Source: Clostridiales bacterium
Lineage (GTDB): Bacteria; Bacillota; Clostridia; Christensenellales; UBA1242
DNA length: 64,000 nt
Assembly (NCBI GenBank): GCA_918292005.1
Contig: CAKJZJ010000006.1
Span: 1 to 64,000 of the forward strand
Direction: 5' to 3'
Under the pieces are notes generated by a model that saw only the letters and a program-made list of their open reading frames with translations, was not told the origin of the DNA and did no database searches. The translations under genes and the position numbers were made by a program. This document shows positions 21,301 to 31,000 of the stretch, in pieces; position 1 is the first letter of the stretch; each line of letters opens with the position of its first letter.

Positions 21301-21845
21301 GTCTAAGAGGCGATATAGTGCCTGTCAATACAATAGTATTGTTGGTTGGGGAAATTAATGTTGATGACATTTCACGTCTACATCCATTCTCTATTCCAGA
21401 TGGTTCTGCTATTATTGGTATTAATGCAATAGTATCGTTTAAAGATGGTGATAATAATGCTGAATTTAGCGAAGAAATCATTAATGCCAATTATGGAATG
21501 ATACTGAATGTTACATTTAAAGACTTTACGATAAGGGGTAATTATTCTATGAATGGTCTTGCTCCAATTCGTAAAAATAATGGCGTGATTGCAAATGTTC
21601 AATTTACCAATTTCAAAGTTATTAGCAATGGGGCATATGGTGGTATTGCTGGATTTATATATGCTAATGGTTCGGATGGTTGTATGTATGGTTGTAAAAT
21701 TCATTTTTATGACATTGTAGGATCTGGTAGTGCCAACTGGATATGCTATCGTAATAATAATAGTAGTTGCACTATTACTAATGGCGTGACTATAGGTACT
21801 GGTAGTAAATCAGGAAGACAATATACTGATTTTGGTGGCTATTAA
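6306..21845 (+). CDS. giant GLUG/beta-helix lipoprotein (5,179 residues)
   Basis: The start at 6306 gives a lipoprotein signal, LALLILFIGSIFGAFAC, with cleavage before Cys; GGAG lies 9 bases upstream. The 50 codons before it are read through the leader. Residues about 25-1200 are beta-rich Ig-like blocks. Residues about 1206-1780 form the first GLUG/beta-helix block, opened by a set-up segment (PFEIRNTEEYAQML...DINLS) and followed by many GGLVGYADG- and GGIVGK-type motifs. Ig-like blocks with a Big2-type unit follow (about 1790-2730). Further helix blocks start near residues 2733, 3238, 4036 and 4981 and run to the C-terminus. There is no LPXTG signal and no recognisable enzyme domain. It is likely an adhesin or surface fibre anchored by lipid in the membrane. 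It is paralogous to the next gene; both carry FYP(A/S)NTT in the N-terminal region. Confidence 0.93.
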   Translation: MKKKLALLILFIGSIFGAFACKTVPYKNMKISTPQIYGYFETIDGEQSEFFEINDVNSFEKSQGQTLGWKNIDDVVNLEIAQISINGMPEYRYDAKTIKVVVSDTDSKTDLGIDISGGEGFVSTKIKYLDGGVTEITVQPVSPLKTGKVTLTATTKEGNKSYNIDLNIDLKLNSFSFKENALKAIANGGQIDLKNIDDFIEFYPANTTQKNIKFDISVPENGMQNVNGTTYTYDHYMGDGKYGKYASIIDNHILKTYKTYTDGQYKNEAMDYPITNVSVGSSQTIATKVVTLSATFTPKSGSRAPIVEYCDIEVVDECTSVDVKMNSQTNINGEISLTPDVNGVYEIVLLDPNFKEGMLGVDSSYYIRRQLRFDLSPEVEGEYNPQDYEITSDTILETDNQPVVLSSIALNSDYVVQAQSKGVYTHRFTIRHIKYPGLFDRDVLVKFIVKSIPTKIGLNDEEIVLNTMGDKVYTIYDYYPSWSYGTRFKVQLNSDFKYFVYFDGENDTEIFDAVNLYKSDGSLQRFGLISESTNGGMDIVSATGEGECSRFRNESFYLSHALTTLPDIDIGLNVGVDFSMIADSYSEELAQEFYTSVLTFPFRIRFENGIRKIAFTNAEYHVDLTNDAFVVGSETDGIKLFELPQGQTRESAIASITYNEDLVSIYSTVDEDTRIASFYLKANANLIVDKTVVRVTANNGVSNSAVVHTYIPTAYYRVTPETPQLPLSVEINKYSSAYLYHLNGNVLDEEGNLKVEDIKEMKDTNGVYNDFVLSDNTGIEWGRYNSVGTLYLINNAQQEIRFYDYRLGYTDDDYFDRQIFPIDITNNVKVSFNYNNYVSYRNGVLTTNDRVTLSLTSPIIMTIKYIGAHDELDAQGQVVLDDNGNPTYVLYEEVHTIDIYIYDPLEGVEVTTSKQVEIYMRDTLSYYDQALSEGVIKSTFVPDKINLGSQWNEIFLDGEGGEENPVNSTINMKGSLGVPVELLYDFETTLQNVIMKDDGSQLIVYSDSGAEHYELHYMDLFEAQWESYECYVVARLHDNLKSWIDEYYGGRTDAFLKNIFTNDITLTIYVSIRQFGKLQNINSVNFTAKYANKIGGIRIDADSDGVYFEVRNGQSRPESITLNYTIDTAEVANRNIRLYNFDTSSYHATVRVNSLGNGGTITIVPTNVCGENYLTIVPEDNIKNITDSGVVYYNLNLVKTIRVKVADGSEAYPFEIRNTEEYAQMLRDIDNNQLYYYIVTRDINLSPLNNSYRNGSAIKDIPHGDGVGYFSLSGRLDYYNHDGVLSTRYSSLYNLNINMTMNIPKSNIGLFGSFGSNVTIKYLGVANASIRVTIPTAYNSDLSVGILVGSSENATIIGCKVSGSIRINSETTTIYSSKARIGGMIGYSKGTTIKGLPGDYENGVVTTGNNVNCSLELNGLLGATQVYAGGLVGYADGTYIGNINDNSQGIQILSVIATSNILSAHLGGVVGGMVGGYICDAKVYPTMNISSMLDHGANAIIAGGIVGKMENARISSSIVYFVNIGEEYDWNKKANIQINVNNNTTTFGGLVGQMLNGDNLATIEYSYVRSFYNSIISNTYAGNIVANITSVDSAVGGLVGNVQSGTITSSYFNADILTRNNVSVGMLASKFSGKIYSSYAIGKLYTFSGISNDNELMNLAVVGAKVQGMGVISGLTFGNNNNVQYSGIYESYAIINENDYYILNSGNVEYFEGTTIGNTKTWFKEELGFAITDGGSTEPYQFVSDIENPANNSRWFINDNANKVIYLGNSKPFPIILKGTKALYDLIPTGMSTQINERPTLFDLTYAGTTQVMMYLNSDADGNTVKALYEISVDKANPAIKIKLNGTTIITEYIRIDLNDSIEISEDSDGNIIKINGSRIEPQSEGVAIITVRSYLDKTIKCEILVQVVKGITDFEIKDTDNNALRYATTNFTGSAATVWVDETSYYTLSTINKIDGFYYPSNQDVGYIVEILDVTDPGDPSIKNAKIKLNNKNQYCFDSDAPTNNVFRLNASNITMSGCDVGLFKLKFTPFAVLSPDINYTSTYYDVNGGMVYFSGIKVLDISHEYLFRSASRAMSIETNIPNVELTTRNTSRINIAFETSNLVFTESAEPNIKMISLIQIGNNEYEGISFLGNTFTFENVAFVENGGRYYADENSVLVNNSLIKDFEYELINVSFRTISIEKTNTNIETRLNTYKVSFDIDISFDKEYYRQNADRFDLNNANYDVVFTPNSNPSLGATCRVDIRPAELTGIFANYYSRGEKLLTEGTGDAYDMTEIEGMYIVPGRTGILKLTLGEEFNDSSYITITTSNDNMNYLQMTQLYGIISSNDELGDLGEVNSYGLYEYATRLNYPNTYGLQLSKMSINYLDRSYFNNTYYVQIDLSRDYGDLNTITFIVSSYTRGLNNVNTLKLDKRFTYRIAEIPMLNVTIANDNYVDMSVGTERPLEFKYRGVNSDLSYSIAFDGIVNEDISDYVYIIDDEGNRTYNTLSIDYIMSGRLYYIRLDVSVVFNDNNLFFDRLGHLITIIFSVEEYVYGRLEHATSKLEINPVEFEIEDVVICGASNGELTILHGERKNFTVKIIYKDIVIGDAELLTKYNQYLNIYFGYQSEELGRIEALEYRLANTSVKDETGNNLVVRANYLNGYIDEDNYSLIIDGMHNGIRVSDDSMSVYGKNNRRLEFEFKYFKGVVLSNNTRIRLETHYYYDNNGRIVIGFGDEKYNYPITKDLTIIVKDNSRYDHPIPIENQLDLQRYSTSQGGNFILLNNIDLYDWVPQDATFDSLDGNGYKITLHSLKLEGLRSGDVNIGIFKTTSETTLLKNIIVDVSPMLIDSVEMLNNISVSENAVANAYSYPADIDLSLVAKVNFGILVGSNAGAITNARIINTAIPESNNARIYFHVVTTQGYINNALAQSNIGGIAGVNTETGAITNSYVGLNISTTTTGESGASATIQMISSPSKLEYNNTNDSLFAVNTYPFVLAGGNNLAGITAVNDGIISNTYNKGMGLYNTFPYSEDAKTGGLVATNTGKLTSCYVEGSEIQNYRALDNAYRIEAIGTIGGLVHTNTGIIENAYSNAYLETQSTFIGGFVYSNSGIIHNAYSTAVNRNSLATGQFTGVKRSVLQNTGTYENCYYLVDSSQNELSNADEDAVAIVGNMHGNNESNFDIKKTWSGFSFSNDVNPEAIWTIGKGRTPYIATTFIDTISFRLLTDVEVLENSESNETTIQENASASLYSYEYNGLYGLGSMHNPLIIDTAKHFMTYIIIESSDYGYGNNSRKIFGLGDGSGSVLYSGVNYVRIVNNLDFSKIITSNTVTQDNAYLYETVFAGNLDGNGMTFRSLNINTDTTNLKNFGLFAQIGLPSTADSKNNLIYGMQLPVSSEKTVIKNLSLELNSYKSNGNNRSGVLAGTIVNTNIINVSINGNGNKVSGLNMAGALAGLIYADESSSVSLIDITVEDIEAEATYGSLGGAITAFTGVEDELYTKFSITSTITGTTKLDAQFASLYDGITKLVKDNMDNTPNVSYAGAVAGVILANNYKTALAIKNNTIEYRTDADSNTIDNITVQGGITISTADNAGGLFGYIGENTHVKNSRFVVSDSGQLLKAYNNVGGIVGENHGIIEKCSVAYADDAQKELDDTILSTTDDRVSGTVTLFDADTDTPYYVVSIGGIAGYSSRGVIIDCMSKVNVVKPLSYIAGGVIGHASNYNYIGYTYTTGAVYGKNITGGVIGLHNAENISNDLSDVLYMEKVFALNNWNLVSDSFDYRNAITKSLYDNQKLLYKNEASGVEITYDNFYIKMPEIGNDAGEVQVDNPADSSANTLKNYYNHNHNTTYVGSVVGEYLVTTGGVCQTYMDDVNRTMFKYDVLGVGADDALSVSYFASQSKAVVSTTLGFMSTTGNSETYTRVDNYTTSTFDLDIGEDNSVTLYSYRVAYTGENELNAYEFNMSDTTKYLDKLAFTKRFTTQEYIEQVLGDYYFVNENNTRTRNLFKNVFNINRSDGGVGDDVDTMYHSSIDEYNETPNKVWTTKDVLPRYSSEVDNAIAEIRNLEELKQALNSSAEGKIYYVKPDVANYTISYTISDVEKFVMYNNVINSRYIGEIKDGVKPTLNFVIEDSNKFATLFNMLNGASFDSINFVFTFSQTTNNILGSHKLSDGFGLLANVMNSTTIQDCEFKLVFSNSIIFDSKDSGNPNSIVEFKPNSAGLVFGSINNCVIKNTKFEITIPSLEVTNNSINNFGMFAGSVNNSTIKDNQFKLNNNVAITISDDTTAGVNTIEQNIGGIIGYARGLRYSNNDFTSNTFNVTINDNSTNRVNKNIGALIGTLYNSTMLGVNETINFEYNGNGLNSLNSSALIGVSKGSILDNINIEGSAQVANYDPQAAIDNICYGSIVGSDLSDTMLSNSGSNVTTQIACYAFNVSAGGLIGKTVKSGKLLNSTYNNGKITVNNGQTGIASTENTPGKSVNTYVGGLIGYVTTSLDIDGVFNTGDIYINYADNALNRICVGGLVGYSTGYVVMNNFASIGDIMMSTEFENTIAYLSGVLGLNSRTFTGTYGYSYTEFKKHDVGDDYFRYSFTHTVTSAITNNSITSSTNNVYYAQEFVGNNYDRADYLFETFAIGDLYNCISSDSAIYRLIDENYKPVDEKGNLKEDYTTPMSSHRTGNIYLPLPKAIESKCKTYSSEGNSKFNVKTTNQIDSNYYNVIFNDTSNDTSLSINNVKAHTIVSGRTGAYGKSIITGGNTAFGIISSDAVVSNLYIKNNSLSTTNNGLITHCYVYGTTETNILLSTTNNGTIYASATAVEYLPNVGGLTMTGLVKTNKGVISDCYSISFPYSASTNEKTKVNGLVNDNTDGTIQNSYYYIVPEAMDCVSEHAIILENNYKGTISKTVVANTPVPGFVASRRAIWSEGFDEKIGNTQLKGFKNTSDSGVVMTIKLKLKDNSVVTYDAGKDVSNMKDDITAKSGLAETDATDYQLDFYKNSFEKPIYRVVKITTGDQFITYFSSLRGDIVPVNTIVLLVGEINVDDISRLHPFSIPDGSAIIGINAIVSFKDGDNNAEFSEEIINANYGMILNVTFKDFTIRGNYSMNGLAPIRKNNGVIANVQFTNFKVISNGAYGGIAGFIYANGSDGCMYGCKIHFYDIVGSGSANWICYRNNNSSCTITNGVTIGTGSKSGRQYTDFGGY

Positions 21846-21853
21846 TAAAAAGC

Positions 21854-21883
21854 AAAAAGCGACTTTATATAGTCGCTTTTTTT
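21854..21883 (+). terminator. terminator of the first giant gene
   Basis: AAAAAGCGACT-TTATAT-AGTCGCTTTTTTT, an 11-bp stem with a T-run, 9 bases after the stop. Confidence 0.92.
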
Positions 21884-21972
21884 GTGCTTGCATAGTAGTT
21901 TGCGTAGTAGTTTTTGGTTGTTTGTCTATTTAAAAATTAATTTAAAAATCTTTTCGCAAGGCTTGTATTTGT

Positions 21973-22001
21973 TTGACTACTTTTGTCACATTATATATAA
22001 T
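21973..22001 (+). promoter_or_regulatory. promoter of the second giant gene
   Basis: TTGACT (21973-21978), 17 bases, TATAAT (21996-22001), close to consensus. It shows that the second giant gene is transcribed on its own. Confidence 0.82.
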
Positions 22002-22079
22002 TTATTAGATATAATTATTTTTATTAAATAAATATTAATAATTATATTTACTCAAAATATTATATGTAGGGTAAAGATT

Positions 22080-25000
22080 ATGAAAAATTGGAAGAAATAT
22101 TTAACTCTTATTATTGTAATGTTTGTGTCTCTAGTAGGCTTTTTTGCTTGCAAGTCGAAAGACGTATATGCAGGTCTAAAAATTGAAATTGTAGGCACTT
22201 CAGATAATATTACGGAGGAGAGTGATGGCGTTTACGCTATTACTTTAGCAGAGAATAACGAAGATAATGTTTTCACTCTTCGTGTTAAAGTTTCGGGGGT
22301 AAATGATAGTGTGTCTTCTTCACTCGATTTTAGTGTGGATGATCCTAGTTTGGTTTACACTGTTAATAGCAAACAGGTGGGTAATAATACTACCGAAGCT
22401 TCGTTTAGGGTAAATAATTCTTCTGCTAATTTGAGCAATAGTACCATAGTGCACATTAGTAGCGAAGGGAATAAATCTATTAGCTTCCAATTGAAGATTA
22501 ATATTCCTATTCGTGACTTTGTGGTTAGAGATAATATTATTCCTGTAGTTAGGGGTGAGCAAACTCAATTAGCTTTATCCGAGAATTATATAGACTTTTA
22601 TCCTAGCAACACTACATATAAAGATTTGAAATTGACAGCTATTCCTATTTCTGGAATGGGTGGAATAAATGATGATGATATTGAGAGAATTAATGATTTG
22701 ATTGCACAGTCTGGCAATTCTACATTGCTAATTCCAGAAGGAACTGCTGTTCAATCGTTTATATTGAATCTAGAATCTAAATACAACGAGAATATTTCAC
22801 ATTCTGCTATAGTAAATGTATTAGATCGTCCAGATGTAACTAAATTCTCTTTGACTCAACAGAAACTTCACGAAGAAGACTATACATTACTTGAGACGAA
22901 TAACAATGAAAATCTATTGACTTTGGTTATTAATAGTGATGCTTATTATAACTATCACCATGCCAAAGTTCAGTTGAATTATGATGGCAATGCAAATGTA
23001 TTTACCAATCCAGTCGATCGTAATTATTATAAATATGATACGGATGGCCATATTGTAGAATTTGGTTCTCCTACTTATTCTGTTTATATTAAAAACCATA
23101 TGACCAATAATTCCGTCTATGTATTAGACGAGAATGGCATTATGAGCAAAACTAGTCCTAATAAAATTGGGGCATTATATAATGATGGTTCCATATTTGG
23201 CACCAATATTGTTACTGCACAGAAGCTAGATCAGGCATCTACGTTTGAGTTTTTCCAAGCATCTAGAGATGGGGAATACGAAGTAACTTTCATTATAGAC
23301 TATGCAGGCTATGAAGGTATGTTTAGGGCTACCGAATATACAATGAAAGTTCAAACCAAAACTTTCCCTAGTTCCATTAAGCTTTTCCGTAGCAAATCGG
23401 AATTGAATGATGTCCAGAATGTTGCCGAAGCAGAAGATTTGCATGATAAACAATTAACACTATATAGCAACGGCCTTGGTACAGAAATTGTTGTAGGTGT
23501 ATGGGGAGACTCTGGTTATCTATCTAGACAGCCTGTTGCTGTTACCGTTGATGATGATAATGTAGATGGTGTTGAATTGCTATGTGGTGGTAAAATCCTT
23601 TCTGGTGATGATAATATTTGTAATAGTGGTGACCTTATTAGCGTACGTAAAGTGGGGGAAACTAATAATACTGTTACCATCAAATTCACCAGTACTATCT
23701 ATAAAGATGTTGTTAGAGAATATGTATTTGACGTTGTAAAAGAGAATACGATTATTACAGCTAATAATACCGAGATTACACTTGATCCAGGTGCATTTAA
23801 TGAACATGTTAATAAAACTATACAGTTGGTTGCTGATGAGTATTTGTCTGTAACCGGTTTACCTTTGGTAGATGGTGTTATTGACTATAGTGTTATGACT
23901 ATTACCGTTGAAGGTGGTATCAATAATAAATACATCAGTGTACCACAATATGACGAAGATGTGGGCGATTGGATTGTTAATGTTTACAATAGTATTGGTA
24001 AGACTCGTATTACATATAGGACACCTAATGGTATAGAAGTAACCAAGGAATTGTCAATATACTATCCAATTAGTGGCGATAATGCACAGTTTGTTAAAAT
24101 GCAGATTACCAATTTCGAAAATGTAAGAATGCCAGGGAAGAAGTTTAAATTTGAAGCTACTTCCACTATTCAATCAACAACTGAGACTGCCAATAAGACA
24201 AAGTTATTGTCCGGTGCTACATACAATTACTATTATTTGTTAGGTGATGGCGCTGATAGTGAATATGTTTATACCAGTCTAGACGGAATACTTTCTGTTG
24301 CTAGACCTACATCATCTAATGAAAATGTGATTACTATTGATAATGCTAGTAGGAGTATTACAGTCAAGGGTTATTCTCCAGATGATGTACTCTTACAGTT
24401 CGCATATACAACACTATATGGGGCAGAACGTGTTACCATATACATTTGCATCAGCGTACAAATAGAAAAAATGATTGATAGTATATCTGTTAGTAAGTAC
24501 CTTATTGATGATATGTACGATGCAGATACCATCTTGCCATATGCCAAGGATAGCGATGGTGTCAGATATTATGATAAATATTGCGTAAAAGAACTCAGTG
24601 TTAGCTTCAATCCTATTACGGCTACTACATCTCCTACAATTGAATGGATACCACTTAATAGTGATGGTGTACCTATGGTAAAACCAAGGAATGAGGATTA
24701 TTATACTTTTGGTACTACTGGTGTCAAGGTGTATGTAGATAGTACTAGTATCAATGGTGAGAGTATTTCATTCCATGTGAATGGTATTCCAACCGATAAT
24801 AAACAGACATCATTTGCTATGAAAATGCTGGTTATGGTTACACAATCCTTCATTTCATCTAGTGGTGTCAAAATTAATAATTATGTTTTGTCTCAAACTA
24901 CTGATATTGTTGTTCATTTGGCAGGTAGGGTAAAAGATATTTCCACCAAACTATTCAATAACTCAATTACATTTGATGTTAGAGATATGGAGTTTGATGC

Positions 25001-28000
25001 TACTAATGAAATTTATATTTCAAATAATGAATCCACATTTGAATATGAACTTACTAGCAAAGATTATAATAATGATGCTCCTGTATTAGATATACTCAAT
25101 AAAGATATCGCTGTTTACTCATCTAGTGATATACTGCACACAATTTACAATGATAATCGTATCAATTTGAAATATTTGAATTCGTCGGCAGATTACATCA
25201 GTTATCCTGTATACAAAGTATACGTGGCTGCTAATGATAGTTTGACGAGAGAATTAGACGGCAATTTCACTATCAGAGATATTTACGAGTATTATAGTAT
25301 TGTTTCGGTTATTACAGTTAAAATTGCCAATGGTAAATCTGTACCTTTCGAAGTAGATTCTTATGAAGATTTGCTTAGAATTGGTAAAGATGAAGAATCT
25401 ATGAGTGCCAATTATGTTTTGACACAGAATATTTATCTAAAAAATCATACTTGGACTCCACTTGGTGGCTACAATTCAGTTTACACAGGTCCATTCGAGG
25501 GAACCCTTGATGGTAAGTTTGAATTGACAGAGGGTGTATATAGACAATTCGGTATCTATAACTTGAAAATTAATATAGATATGTCCAGCGTGCTTCCATC
25601 TGATGATCAGTTGAGAGAATTTAATTATGGATTCTTTGCTGAAATCGGTGAAAATGGTAGAGTGGTAAATTTAAACATTAGCGACATTTACATCAGAGTT
25701 ACTGGTTTTGATAGTTTCCAGAATGGTGTTTATGATAATGTCGGTGTAATTGCAGGTACCAATAAGGGTACTATCCAAAATTGTACAATAGACGATGGCT
25801 CTGTACAGTATATTGATGGCAAACAAAAAATTCAACGTAGGCTGAATGGTGTAGTTGTTGAAGAAAGAAAAGACCAATTCGCTCTTAATAGTTCTTCTAG
25901 TGGTGAAATGAGGGGTATATTCTACAATACCGCATCTATGGATACTTCTTCTACAATTACTAGGGCATTTGTTGGTGGTTTAGTTGGTAAAAACGAGTCA
26001 AATATTTTGTCTAGTAAGGCTGTAACCACAATTATCGCTAGGAATATTGGTTCCAATAAATACCTATACGTTGGTGGTATGGTAGGTTTCAATATTGGAT
26101 CGGTTGAGAATCATAGTTCTTTCGTTCCATCATCAGATAATGATAGCTATGATGTTGTATCTATTATTAATCCACACATGATTACCAGTCTGACTGGAGC
26201 TTACGATATGTACGGAGGCGCTATTGGTATCAATGCGGGGGATATTATTGGTGTTACTGCTAGAACTTTCGTATTTGGTACAGGATATGTAGGTGGACTA
26301 GTTGGTTACAATGTTGGTAGAGTTGAGTCCAATATTACGATTCCTACACTTATTGGTCATAAAGTAACTGGTGGTTTGATAGGTAAATCTTCTTATGGTG
26401 AAGACTCTATATTACCAAATACACTTAGTGGTAGCAATGTTATCAAATCCAATAAAGTTCAATTTATTGATTTTCAGGATTCCGATGATAGATATTCATA
26501 CTTCAATACAGCCATAAAGGGTTATGGTGCCATAGGTGGACTTATTGGTGAGTATTATACCAGATACAATGTTAATGGTCAGGTATTTGTATTTAGCGAG
26601 AATATTGATGGTGAAGATACTGGGGTATTTGCATACAATTCAGTAGCATCATATTACAATGCTCCTGTGGTTACTGCTACATATTCGCGTGATTCGCAGG
26701 CAGGATATTATTATGGCGATATTGTCTCAGATTCTACGTCTGCTATAATTGGTGGCTTGATAGGCCGTGCCGATAATGGTGTACTGGTTGTTCATTCATA
26801 TGTAGATGTCAATATTAGTGGTGATTGTACTATTGGTGGTATAATTGGTTCTGCTGGTGGCATTGTTAGTTTGTTTAATACTGTATTTAATGGTTCAATT
26901 GTGTATAGAAATGATAGTACTATCAAGGCCGGTGCGTTTATTGGTAGTGTAAATGATACTTTCAATACATATGGTTTGGATACATTACAACAAGTTATCA
27001 AATTGGCTTCTGGTGAAAGTGTCGACAGTTTCTTCATTTATAGAGATGCAGCCGATGCAAATCCAAATACCAATAATGTTTCTGTAGTTATAACTGATGA
27101 TAGCAAATATGTAAATGGTTTAGTAATTTCTGGCGCAGGTGAGACATTCACTTTTGGTAACTTTGTATATAGTTATGCCATAATGAGATATAGAAAAGAT
27201 ACAGTGGATGTTATTAATGGCAGTGTATCTTCTGAAAATGGCTACATAAACGAATATATTTCTAACCCAAATAAGATTATTACTCCAAACAATGTTGCAA
27301 CATATGTAACAATTAGATTGCAGGATGAAAATAATATAATATATGGTTCAGAAGCGATTGTTACCAATTATCTAGCATACAATTCATTTGTAGTAGATGG
27401 ATATGCTAGTACCGATCCGATTAATAATGCAAATGTGCTATTTGGTACAAATTATGCAAATAAAATTAGGATTTATATTCCAGGGGATCATGGTGCAGGT
27501 GTTTATATTGATGTTTCCACTGGTGGATTTACTGCTCATAGAACTAATGTAAGTAGTGAATACATCGGTGTGTACCAGTCTGATGAGAATACCGAGAGTG
27601 GTTATGCTGATGGAGATAGAGATGAATTAATCAATTATCTCAAATTTGCTCATACACAGATTAATTCCGGTCTACCACTACCATTCGCAGAAGGTAGAGT
27701 ATATTATAGTGATAGTAAAGATTTTGTGGATTTAATCATTAATTTGCCACCAACTACCATCACAATTGGTGGGGCAGAGTCGATACTTGATCATTCGCGT
27801 ACTAATGATAATGTTTGGACAGCTAATGAGATAGGTGCCCATGATAATTATGTGGATTTAACACCAGTAGAGAATACTATTTATTTCTATGGTTTAGATT
27901 ACAATAGTGGTGCATTTAGCTATGAATACGATAATGATGGCAATGTAATAATTGATTTCAATAATGATGGCATGTATTCTTATCTAGACATTACATATAG

Positions 28001-31000
28001 TGAATGGCTACGTAATGCTATTGCTTCAAAAAATATATATAGCCTATCTGATACGGTAGGTATTGCAGTTTGGCCACCATTCTTACAGAAGGGTATGTTG
28101 GTATTTGAGTCTAGCAATGAAGATATTGCTCAGATTATTATTGTTAATGGTCAATTATCTTTGCAAGTCAAGGGTGTTGGCTCTGTTACATTCTTAGTTT
28201 ATTCTGCATATAATGTCGATAATAAAGCCACATTTACTATTAATATTGTAGATGCTATAGAAGGTTTTGATTTCTATACAGACATGACATATGATCAAAA
28301 AGTAAATGCTGAGAATATTACTATTATTAAAAATGAGTCAACCAATCAGATTATATATGTCGACTTCAATGGTAAATTTGATCATGGTAATGTATATCTA
28401 AATAGTTACAATAAAGTAGACTTATTATTAGATCATCAGGACAATTATGGTATTAGATATTTTGTCATGACCGATAATTCTATACTATTTACAGGCAATA
28501 CTACATGTACTAGTCTTAGAATTAATGGAAAATCATTCTCTAGGATGTATCTGTCTGGTTATGGCAAAGAGGGTTACGCTTTGTATGTTGATGGCAAAGA
28601 TTCTATTGCTATTACCGGTCTAGAAAAACAATCTAATATCAAATTGTTGGCAGTTCCATATATTATCCATAGTAATGGTAATATCACATTCATGTTTGAC
28701 TTCTCAACAAATAGGCCACAGGATGCCATATCTAATAATAGATTGAGTAGGGCAAAAATCCTGACTATAAATGTAATTGATGGTACATATGCTATCAAAA
28801 CTACAGAGTCTCAGGATATTACTCCTTTGAATACAGCCAATATTGATGTTTTGGTTAGCACAGATGATGCTACCAATATGTTGTTCTTTAAAGTTCAATA
28901 TGCAGATCCAAATTTAGGCACTAGTGCTAGAAATGTAACTGTTTATAGCGATATCAATAAAATTAATCCTGCTCAAACTAGTCATAGTCAAGTTACTATT
29001 TATGAAGCAGATGTTAATGGTTATGTAAATGCTGTAGTGGGTAATACATACTATTTTGATGGTATGGAGATGCTACTATATAGTGTAGAAAAATTAGATG
29101 CCAATAATGAAGTAACAAATATTGACGATAATATAAAGAGTATTGTATATCACTTTGCAATAGGTGTAGGTGAGTCTCATCTATTTGATGAAGATCTAGT
29201 AAAAGCATATAATTTTGAATTCTGTACTTTGTCAAAAGTGAATTCTGATACAATCAATTATTTGAAAGCAACGACGTGTGTTAATGTACTACGCCAAGAA
29301 GTAAATAGTTCGATAATAAAGCATTATTCCGGTGTTGATCAATATGTAGAAAATATTGATGCTGTTTACGAGAATACAGATTATTTTGAGTCTAGAACAT
29401 TGGTAGCAGGATATCCAGGAATGCTTCAGGTAAATCTATTCCCACAATATTCTAGTATAGACTATGTGGAATTTACTTCTAACGAAATTAATGGTTATTA
29501 TATTGCTATGGAGCAATTAGTAGCAGTGTATGATTCGTCCAATACATATTTTGATGGATACTACAGAGCATACACAGATACTAGAGAAATCATCAATAAT
29601 GGTAGGGGTATTAGGGTTAAAAAGACTAGTACCATGTATACACAAAATGGTCAGGATATTTACAGTTATAATGGCACATTCTACATTAGAACTGTAGTTC
29701 CTACCATCACATTGGGTACTACCGAATTTACTATTACATATAAGTCTTACTTTAAAGGGGTAGTACAGCCTGAGGGCTCTGGTGAAATTAAAATTATTGT
29801 TGTAAAAAATCCTGCAGTTACTCTTGATGTTGTAGATGATGATAATAAAACCACCAAGGTTGGTGTAGCAACATTTGGTGAGACCATGCAATTAAAATAT
29901 GCTGCTGAGAGAGAAATTGAATGGAATATTAGTGCAAAAGACTCAAATTTTGAAATAGATAATGTCCTTCGTGAATTGAGTCCGGTTATTGTAGATGGTA
30001 ATACTGCTACAATATCTATCAAGAGCATTTCAGAGATAGGTGGTAATTATGCACAGTATGTAGGCAAGGTTGTTACAATCTCTGCTACAGTATCTATGGT
30101 TGTTCAGGGAAGGCTATACTATACTACAGCATCTGTAGATTTAAAACTGGCAGTTATCAAAATTAATGCTATAAAAGTTAATAATGTTGATGAGAATACA
30201 CTCAATTTTGTAGGTGTATACAATCAAACATATGATTTAAAGGTTACAGTGGTAGCCACGTTTGACCATGCGTACGATACTAGTACGAATGGTAGTATTT
30301 CTAGTGCTATTACTGCTCTAGAATACGATTTGTCTACAAGTAATCGTGTATTTAGATGGGTCTCGGGAGATAATGAATACACCTTAGAGACTAAACCATA
30401 TGTCGATTTCTTGATTGGCAAACATAATGATTACTTTACAATCAAAAATAATAAGAAAAATCCACATAGTAAATTTAATGCTTATGCTGAATTTGGACAT
30501 TCAATCATATCTAGTACTGGTAAAAGTTATGAGAAATTTGGTTTGTTCTTAAATCCTTCGACAGTTAATAGCAACATGATTGTTCGTTCTAAAAATCAAC
30601 GTTTTGGTATGCAATTCTCTAGACTATCCAATGAAGAATATCCAGAACCTATATATACTGTTGACGAACTTATAAACATGGAGCAGGGCGGATATTATAT
30701 CTTACTTAATGATTTAACACTTACAGATTGGCGTCCATTAGATACTGCTATTGCATCACTAGATGGTAATGGTTATGTAATAACAATCGGTAGCTTCTTC
30801 GATACTAGGATACAAAAGGCTCAAGAAGATGCCGCAGCTGCTGCAAGTGATGAAGAAGAACAAAATAAAGAATCAGAGATAACCATTGGCTTGTTCTCTA
30901 CAATTTCTGAGAATACTACTATCAAAAACTTAATTATTGAAGTTTTGGCAAGTAGGGAAAATGAAACGAAAGATCAACAAATAACTATAAACTACGATAA

